Shown: one piece after another, positions 59,049-64,000 of the stretch
Numbering within the stretch: position 1 is the first letter of the stretch
How the letters are laid out: each line of letters opens with the position of its first letter
Assembly: GCA_937895345.1 (NCBI GenBank)
Contig: CALAWP010000060.1
Coordinates: 1 to 64,000 of the forward strand
Source: an uncultured Paenibacillus sp.
GTDB lineage: Bacteria; Bacillota; Bacilli; Paenibacillales; Paenibacillaceae
Direction of reading: 5' to 3'
DNA: 64,000 nt
Translations under genes and position numbers: made by a program
Notes under the pieces: model-generated
What the model was told of the DNA's origin: nothing
The model's input: only the letters and a program-made list of their open reading frames with translations
Databases searched by the model: none

Positions 59049-59081
59049 TAGACAGACTTTGGAATAGGATTGCCCTATACT
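59049..59081 (+). promoter_or_regulatory. spoIIG-type promoter with long spacer
   Basis: TAGACA (59049-59054), 21-base spacer, TATACT (59076-59081). B. subtilis spoIIG also has an over-long (22-base) spacer that makes it depend on phosphorylated Spo0A. The -35 region (ATAGACA) overlaps a degenerate 0A box matching 5 of 7 in the opposite orientation. Confidence 0.65.
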
Positions 59082-59155
59082 AGTCTCAATCGTTCTCCCT
59101 GTCGCGGAGGCGGGCAAAGGCAGCGAAGCGAAGCGGCTGGAGGAAGGCGGCTGGC

Positions 59156-60076
59156 ATGGCGGTTTATATCGATATTCTTTTTTTGCGGGAATTGCTTGTC
59201 GACGGCGCCGTATTGTCGGTGACGGCCTGGGTGCGCCATATTAAGCCGAATCGTTGGCGGCTGCTGGGCGCCTCGGCCTTCGGCGCCTGTTATGTTGTAC
59301 TTATGCTGTTTCCCGCGCTGTCATTCCTGTTTTCGATAGCGGTCAAAGTCCTATTTTCGTTCGCGATGCTCTGGATCGCGTTCGGCTTTCAGTCGCTGCA
59401 GCATTATATCCGCAACTTGGCCGCGTTTTATTCGGTTAATTTCGCGGCGGCCGGAGCCGTTCTCGGACTGTATTTTTTGTTTATGCAAGGCTCGGGAGAG
59501 GTGTGGCAGGCAGTCACGTTCGCCGGCGGTACCGTCCGGACAGAGCTGAAGCTCGGCTTTTTTTATTTCGCTGCGTCGCTCGCCGTCGGCCTGTACGTCT
59601 ATCGGGCGGTGTGGGCAGGCAAGCGGAAGCAGGAATTGATCCGGTCGCATCTCGCCGAAGTCCGAATCGTGATCGGCGATCGGGAGCATCGCTGCGTCGG
59701 TCTGGTCGATACCGGCAACCAGCTGTACGATCCGCTGACGCGTACGCCGGTCATGGTCGTGGAGGCATCCGGCTGGGCCGACGTGTTCCCGCCGTCGTGG
59801 CTCGAAGGCATTCGCGGCGCCCAGGTGGACCGACTGATCGCGGGAATGGATGCGGAGCCGTTCGTCTGGCAGGACCGGCTGCGGCTCATTCCGTTCAGAG
59901 GGGTGAACCGGGGCTCGCAGTTTATGCTGGCCTTGAAGCCGGATTCGGTCACGGTCGACATGGAGGGCAAACGATACGAAACAAGCCGCGTGCTGCTTGG
60001 GCTGGACGGCGGCAGGCTGGCAGCCGATGGGGCCTATCAAGCGATAATCCATCCGTCAATGGTAGACACGCCATAA
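59156..60076 (+). CDS. spoIIGA: Sigma-E processing peptidase SpoIIGA
   Basis: A 306-residue membrane aspartic protease that removes the pro-sequence of sigma-E in the mother cell in response to SpoIIR. Five membrane helices occupy about residues 1-150, and the cytosolic protease half carries DTG at 185-187 in LVDTGNQLYDPLTRTPVMVVE. It follows a Spo0A-type promoter and is 35 bases from sigE, the classical spoIIG operon. GGAGGAAGG precedes ATG 59156. Confidence 0.93.
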   Translation: MAVYIDILFLRELLVDGAVLSVTAWVRHIKPNRWRLLGASAFGACYVVLMLFPALSFLFSIAVKVLFSFAMLWIAFGFQSLQHYIRNLAAFYSVNFAAAGAVLGLYFLFMQGSGEVWQAVTFAGGTVRTELKLGFFYFAASLAVGLYVYRAVWAGKRKQELIRSHLAEVRIVIGDREHRCVGLVDTGNQLYDPLTRTPVMVVEASGWADVFPPSWLEGIRGAQVDRLIAGMDAEPFVWQDRLRLIPFRGVNRGSQFMLALKPDSVTVDMEGKRYETSRVLLGLDGGRLAADGAYQAIIHPSMVDTP

Positions 60077-60111
60077 TCGTCCGCACAATTCATCAAGGAG
60101 GGATGGGCCAC

Positions 60112-60834
60112 ATGCTCGTCAAGTATAAGCTGATATTGCAACTATATTATTATCGGATTTTATTTTTATTCGGACTAAAAAGCGAAGAAATCTATTATAT
60201 CGGAGGCAGCGAGGCGCTGCCGCCCCCCTTGACGCGCGAGGAAGAGGAATATTTGCTGCAGAAGCTCCCATCCGGCGATTCGGCCATCCGAGCGATGCTG
60301 ATCGAGCGCAATTTGCGTCTTGTCGTCTACATTGCCCGCAAGTTCGAGAACACCGGCATTCATATCGAGGACCTTGTCTCGATCGGCACGATCGGCTTGA
60401 TCAAAGCGGTCAATACGTTCGATCCCGAGAAAAAAATCAAGCTTGCGACGTACGCCTCGCGATGCATTGAAAACGAAATTTTGATGTACCTGCGCCGCAA
60501 CAGCAAAACGAGGACGGAAGTGTCCTTCGACGAGCCGCTGAATATCGATTGGGACGGCAACGAGCTGCTCCTTTCCGACGTGCTCGGTACGGAAAACGAC
60601 ACGATCTACCGCAACATCGAGGAGCAGGTCGACCGCAAGCTGCTGCACAAGGCGCTCGACAAGCTTTCCGAACGGGAACGGATTATTATGGAGCTGCGCT
60701 TCGGGCTCGCGGACGGGGAAGAAAAAACGCAGAAGGACGTCGCCGATATGCTGGGCATATCCCAGTCGTACATTTCCCGGCTGGAAAAAAGAATTATTAA
60801 AAGATTGCGCAAAGAGTTCAACAAAATGGTGTAG
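60112..60834 (+). CDS. sigE: RNA polymerase sporulation sigma factor SigE (pro-form)
   Basis: A 240-residue early mother-cell sigma factor, made as an inactive membrane-bound precursor. The pro-sequence (about 1-28, amphipathic and Tyr/Leu-rich) is followed by SEEIYYIGGSEALPPPL, very close to B. subtilis. Region 2 (LIERNLRLVVYIARKFENTGIHIEDLVSIGTIGLIKAVNTF), then EPLNIDWDGNELLLSDVLGT and region 4 (TQKDVADMLGISQSYISRLEKRIIKRLRKEFNKMV) are near identical. AAGGAGGG lies 9 bases before ATG 60112. Confidence 0.97.
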   Translation: MLVKYKLILQLYYYRILFLFGLKSEEIYYIGGSEALPPPLTREEEEYLLQKLPSGDSAIRAMLIERNLRLVVYIARKFENTGIHIEDLVSIGTIGLIKAVNTFDPEKKIKLATYASRCIENEILMYLRRNSKTRTEVSFDEPLNIDWDGNELLLSDVLGTENDTIYRNIEEQVDRKLLHKALDKLSERERIIMELRFGLADGEEKTQKDVADMLGISQSYISRLEKRIIKRLRKEFNKMV

Positions 60835-60947
60835 TCTGAACGGTTTGCGGCTTGCCGCGCCCGATGTCGAATCATGTCTGATCGGGAATAAAACGGGTGC
60901 CCAGGGAGATAATGAACATTAATGTTTCTCCTTGGGAGGTAATCACG

Positions 60948-61730
60948 TTGACCCGTAACAAAGTCGAGATCTGTGGAGTGGATACCGCAAAACTGCCTGT
61001 CCTGACCAATGCCGAAATGCGGGAGCTGTTCACGGCCCTGCAGACGCGCAACGAGTGGGCAGCGCGGGAGAAATTGGTGAATGGAAATTTAAGGCTTGTG
61101 CTAAGCGTTATTCAGCGGTTTAACAACAGGGGAGAATTTGTGGACGACCTGTTTCAGGTTGGCTGCATCGGTCTCATGAAGGCGATTGATAATTTCGATC
61201 TAAGCCAAAACGTCAAATTTTCGACTTACGCGGTGCCGATGATCATCGGGGAAATTCGCCGCTACTTGCGGGACAACAACCCGATTCGCGTATCGCGAAG
61301 CTTGCGGGACATCGCCTATAAGGCGCTTCAGGTTCGCGACAGCTTGACGAACCAATATTCGCGCGAACCGACGATATTCGAAATATCCGAGGCGCTGAAC
61401 GTTCCGAAGGAGGACGTCGTGTTCGCGCTGGACGCGATCCAGGATCCGGTATCGCTCTTCGAGCCGATCTACCATGACGGCGGCGATCCGATTTACGTCA
61501 TGGACCAGATCAGCGACGATCGCAACAAGGACGTATCCTGGATCGAGGAGATCGCACTGCGGGAAGCGATGCACAAGCTGAACGACCGGGAAAAAATGAT
61601 TTTGTCCATGCGGTTTTTCGAAGGAAAAACCCAGATGGAGGTTGCCGACGAAATCGGCATCTCGCAAGCTCAAGTTTCCCGGCTGGAGAAGTCGGCCATA
61701 TCCCAAATGCAGAAGCATGTCAAAACGTAA
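60948..61730 (+). CDS. sigG: RNA polymerase sporulation sigma factor SigG
   Basis: A 260-residue late forespore sigma factor. The start is TTG 60948, giving MTRNKVEICGVDTAKLPVL, which aligns with B. subtilis SigG and has GGGAGGT 7 bases upstream; an upstream ATG at 60912 is in frame but has a worse site and no family support. Region 2 (LVNGNLRLVLSVIQRFNNRGEFVDDLFQVGCIGLMKAIDNF), FALDAIQDPVSLFEP and region 4 (TQMEVADEIGISQAQVSRLEKSAI) are clear. The 113-base gap from sigE has a small GCGGC-TT-GCCGC hairpin and a possible GGGAATAAA -10-like stretch. Confidence 0.96.
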   Translation: MTRNKVEICGVDTAKLPVLTNAEMRELFTALQTRNEWAAREKLVNGNLRLVLSVIQRFNNRGEFVDDLFQVGCIGLMKAIDNFDLSQNVKFSTYAVPMIIGEIRRYLRDNNPIRVSRSLRDIAYKALQVRDSLTNQYSREPTIFEISEALNVPKEDVVFALDAIQDPVSLFEPIYHDGGDPIYVMDQISDDRNKDVSWIEEIALREAMHKLNDREKMILSMRFFEGKTQMEVADEIGISQAQVSRLEKSAISQMQKHVKT

Positions 61731-61735
61731 CCGGC

Positions 61736-61768
61736 AAGCGGCGGGCCATCGGACTCCGCCGCTTTTTT
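61736..61768 (+). terminator. Terminator after sigG
   Basis: AAGCGGCGG (61736-61744) and CCGCCGCTT (61756-61764) around an 11-base loop, followed by TTTT. Confidence 0.85.
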
Positions 61769-61857
61769 GGCGCTTCGGAGGACATATTGGGCGGATCGAA
61801 CATATAGTAATAATAAGAATAAGCCGTATCGACTACGACGGAAAAGTGGTGATCGAC

Positions 61858-62139
61858 TTGAAAATATCCGATTTCCAAACGAAGGACGTCATTAATATCG
61901 TGGACGGCAAGAAGCTGGGCCAAATCAGCGACCTGGAGCTGGACCTGCGGCAGGGGCGCATCGATTCGATCGTCGTTCCCCAATATACGAAGGTGTTCGG
62001 ATGGTTTGGAAGCAGCGGTACGGAGGTCGTCATACCTTGGCGCAACATCGTCAAGATCGGCGCGGACGTCGTGCTCGTCCGCATGGACGAGACGAAAGCG
62101 CTGCGAAACGAAGAAGACGATTTGCACGTTCGGGCCTAA
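61858..62139 (+). CDS. ylmC: YlmC/YmxH family PRC-barrel protein
   Basis: A 93-residue PRC-barrel-like protein of unknown function that sits between sigG and pgeF as in B. subtilis. MKISDFQTKDVINIVDGKKLGQISDLELD and VVIPWRNIVKIGADVVLVRM match YlmC. The start TTG 61858 is chosen because AGTGGTGAT lies 4 bases upstream and the protein then begins like its Bacillus counterpart; GTG 61846 or 61849 are alternatives. Confidence 0.83.
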   Translation: MKISDFQTKDVINIVDGKKLGQISDLELDLRQGRIDSIVVPQYTKVFGWFGSSGTEVVIPWRNIVKIGADVVLVRMDETKALRNEEDDLHVRA

Positions 62140-62170
62140 TGAGGGTAAAATTTAGGCAGAGGTGATGGGG

Positions 62171-63010
62171 ATGGAACCGTTTCTGCCGTCAGCGAAGGAG
62201 CCTTCGCTTTTTTTGTTGCCGCGCTTGTCGATCGAAGGAGTAACGGCCGGTTTTACCGGACGCGCCGGGGGAGTCAGCGGCGAGCCATGGGCAAGCTTTA
62301 ATATGGGGCTGCACGTCGGCGACAGCGACGAGCATGTCGTCCGGAACCGCGAACGGTTAACGGAGACGCTCGGGTGGCCGTTCGAAGCTTTCACATGCGC
62401 CGAGCAGGTGCACGGCAATCGCGTATACCGCGTAACCGAACAGGACAGGGGCAAAGGCAGGCAGTCGCTGGACGATGCGATCGCCGGTTGCGACGCGATC
62501 ATGACGGATGTGCCCGGCGTGCTGCTCGTATCTTTTTATGCGGATTGCGTGCCTTTATATTTCTATGACCCCGTGCGGCGCGCAGCTGCGCTCGCCCATG
62601 CGGGCTGGAGAGGAACGGCCGGCAAGATCGCCGAGGCAACGGCGCGGGCGATGCACGAGGCTTACGGCTCGAGACCGGACCAATTGCTGGCGGCAATCGG
62701 ACCGTCGATCGGAGGATGCTGCTACGAGGTGGACGGACCGGTCATCGGCGAGATGAACCGCGTCATGGAGGAGCTGGCGCTGTCCGAAACGGCGAGGCGG
62801 GTTTGCATGAAAGAGCTCGAAAACGGGAAAGCTGCGCTCGACTTGAAAGAAATTAACCGACAGATTATGATAAAAGCAGGAATTTTGCCGAGCCGTATCG
62901 AAATGTCTACTTGGTGCACCGGTTGCAGAACCGATCTTTTTTATTCGCATCGGATGGAGAGCGGCCGCACCGGCCGAATGGCAAGCTGGATCGGCATTGC
63001 GGAAAGGTGA
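62171..63010 (+). CDS. pgeF: Laccase-domain peptidoglycan editing factor PgeF
   Basis: A 279-residue protein of the YlmD/YfiH family, linked to removal of L-Ser wrongly built into muropeptide precursors and to purine nucleoside phosphorolysis in other studies. The metal-binding residues are visible: EQVHGN near 83, FYADCVPLYF near 124 and AHAGWRGT near 142. GAGGTGAT lies 5 bases before ATG 62171, which is preferred over GTG 62162 and ATG 62165 that overlap the site. Confidence 0.9.
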   Translation: MEPFLPSAKEPSLFLLPRLSIEGVTAGFTGRAGGVSGEPWASFNMGLHVGDSDEHVVRNRERLTETLGWPFEAFTCAEQVHGNRVYRVTEQDRGKGRQSLDDAIAGCDAIMTDVPGVLLVSFYADCVPLYFYDPVRRAAALAHAGWRGTAGKIAEATARAMHEAYGSRPDQLLAAIGPSIGGCCYEVDGPVIGEMNRVMEELALSETARRVCMKELENGKAALDLKEINRQIMIKAGILPSRIEMSTWCTGCRTDLFYSHRMESGRTGRMASWIGIAER

Positions 63011-63018
63011 AGAAAACG

Positions 63019-63723
63019 ATGTCCATGCAACAAAGAATGGAAGAGGTCGAGCGGCGGATTCAAGCGGCCTGCAGCCGTTCCGGCCGCAGCAGGGAAGACG
63101 TGAACGTCATTGCGGTTACGAAGTACGTATCCCTGGAAACGACGGCCGAAGCGTACCGGAGCGGGCTGAACCATTTGGGGGAGAACCGCGTGCAGGACGC
63201 CGCCGACAAATGGCGCGCGCTCAGCGGCGGCGGTTCGGAAGAAGGCCCCGTCTGGCATTTTATAGGCTCTCTGCAAACGAATAAGGTTAAGGATGTCATC
63301 GGAAAGTTTACATACATTCATTCGCTGGACAGGCTGCCGCTGGCGGAAGAGATCCAGAAGCGCGCCGCCCGTCTGAATCTGACCGTTCCTTGCTTTATTC
63401 AGGTCAACGTATCCGGAGAGCAGTCCAAGCACGGATTGTCTCCGAACGAGCTGTCACCTTTTGTCGACGCTTTGAAGGCGTTTCCTTCGATCCGCCCGGT
63501 CGGATTGATGACGATGGCGCCGTTCGAATCCGATCCGGAACGGACGCGGAGCGTGTTTCGGGCTTTGAGAACGTTGAGGGACGGGCAGCTCGAGCGCCAG
63601 GGCGCGGGCGGTTCCATCCGCCATCTGTCCATGGGCATGTCGAACGATTTTGAAATCGCGATTGAAGAGGGCGCAACCTGGATCCGATTAGGCACGATAC
63701 TAGTGGGGAAAGAGGAGGAATGA
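63019..63723 (+). CDS. ylmE: YggS/PLPBP family pyridoxal-phosphate homeostasis protein
   Basis: A 234-residue alanine-racemase-N-like protein that binds PLP and helps balance vitamin B6 pools. The PLP lysine is in VIAVTKYVS (near 33), followed by HLGENRVQDA near 61, HFIGSLQTNKVK near 88, CFIQVNVSGEQSKHG near 135, LMTMAPF near 170 and LSMGMSNDFEIAIEEGATWIRLGTILVG. ATG 63019 follows AAAGGTGA by 9 bases; GTG 63007 overlaps the pgeF stop as an alternative. Confidence 0.92.
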   Translation: MSMQQRMEEVERRIQAACSRSGRSREDVNVIAVTKYVSLETTAEAYRSGLNHLGENRVQDAADKWRALSGGGSEEGPVWHFIGSLQTNKVKDVIGKFTYIHSLDRLPLAEEIQKRAARLNLTVPCFIQVNVSGEQSKHGLSPNELSPFVDALKAFPSIRPVGLMTMAPFESDPERTRSVFRALRTLRDGQLERQGAGGSIRHLSMGMSNDFEIAIEEGATWIRLGTILVGKEEE

Positions 63724-63727
63724 AACG

Positions 63728-64000
63728 ATGAGCGTCATGAACCGGTTTATGAACTTTCTTGGCTTGCAGGAGGAAGAAGAAGTCGTCGAGCGGGAGCGCG
63801 TTGCGGCAACGGAGGAGCAAGAAACTGAAACCACCCCCTTCGAAATGCGTAAAAACAGTAGAAGCAGCGGGATTGGCCATAATAACAATGTAGTCAGCAT
63901 TCATACGCAGAAGAACATTCGCGTCGTGCTGAACGAGCCGCGTTCCTATGACGAAGCGCAGGAGATCGCGGATCATCTCCGTTCGCGCCGCGCCGTCATC
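63728..64000 (+). CDS. sepF: Cell division protein SepF (3' end outside window)
   Basis: The first 91 codons are present and run into the window end. MSVMNRFMNFLGLQEEEE is the N-terminal membrane-binding amphipathic helix typical of SepF, followed by a variable acidic linker and the start of the core domain (IRVVLNEPRSYDEAQEIADHLRSRRAVI). SepF bundles FtsZ filaments and anchors them to the membrane. GAGGAGGAATGA precedes ATG 63728, overlapping the ylmE stop. Confidence 0.95.
   Translation, partial: MSVMNRFMNFLGLQEEEEVVERERVAATEEQETETTPFEMRKNSRSSGIGHNNNVVSIHTQKNIRVVLNEPRSYDEAQEIADHLRSRRAVI

Larger units (their letters stand above)
58829..59155 (+). other. 327-base gap between ftsZ and spoIIGA
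   Basis: Contains the ftsZ terminator (58921-58950), a Spo0A-type box (59016-59023) and the spoIIGA promoter (59049-59081). No gene; bpr, which sits here in B. subtilis, is absent. Confidence 0.7.

Noticed and set aside
1..64000. CRISPR arrays, tRNA or rRNA genes, insertion sequences, prophage
   Set aside because: No regularly spaced direct repeats, no tRNA-like cloverleaf with T-loop consensus, and no transposase, integrase or phage structural genes were recognised in any frame.

Overview
The window looks like chromosomal DNA from a GC-rich, endospore-forming member of the Firmicutes, most likely family Paenibacillaceae (Paenibacillus or Cohnella type). The evidence is the Bacillus-like order of the division and cell-wall cluster, the sporulation genes spoVD, spoVE, spoIIGA, sigE and sigG, bacillithiol synthesis (bshC), strong GGAGG-type ribosome binding sites and frequent TTG/GTG starts. 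No rRNA, tRNA, insertion sequence, prophage or CRISPR array was seen.

Positions 1-19600 hold accessory and housekeeping genes in short units. They are a large secreted protein, a DUF1904 protein, a GH88 unsaturated-glucuronyl hydrolase divergent from an AraC regulator, a single-chain double ABC permease, a 40-residue membrane peptide, a MocR regulator divergent from a flavin-oxidase-like gene with an operator array, a CorC/HlyC-type transporter, a four-gene unit (UbiA prenyltransferase, DUF6081, 7TM histidine kinase, NarL-type response regulator), two polytopic membrane proteins and a lytic transglycosylase.

Positions 19600-34300 hold cysteine desulfurase plus thiI (tRNA 4-thiouridine), two divergent TerC paralogues, and a typA-ylaH-(92 aa)-LCP-(50 aa)-ylaJ-ylaK block. 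This block resembles the Bacillus yla region with insertions. An orphan solute-binding-like protein, a coiled-coil exported protein, a MidA-family methyltransferase and a DUF2626 protein follow.

Positions 34300-64000 follow the Bacillus ylbO-to-sepF order: RsfA-type regulator, panE, DUF3397, bshC, (ahcY), mraZ, rsmH, ftsL, pbpB, spoVD, murE, murF, mraY, murD, spoVE/ftsW, murB, murA, divIB, ftsA, ftsZ, spoIIGA, sigE, sigG, ylmC, pgeF, ylmE and sepF (cut by the window end). The products make the lipid-linked peptidoglycan precursor, build the divisome and spore cortex, and then switch on the first mother-cell and late forespore sigma factors. Relative to B. subtilis, murG, ylxW, ylxX and sbp are absent from their usual places, and ahcY sits just before mraZ.

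The items most worth follow-up are the 27.8-28.06 kb small gene/RNA unit, the PcsB-like coiled-coil protein with an unassigned C-terminal domain, the missing murG with a structured spacer in its place, the fused permease, the MocR operator array, the UbiA/DUF6081/two-component unit, and the spoIIG-type promoter with a Spo0A box and an over-long spacer. No clear defence system or biosynthetic cluster was found.
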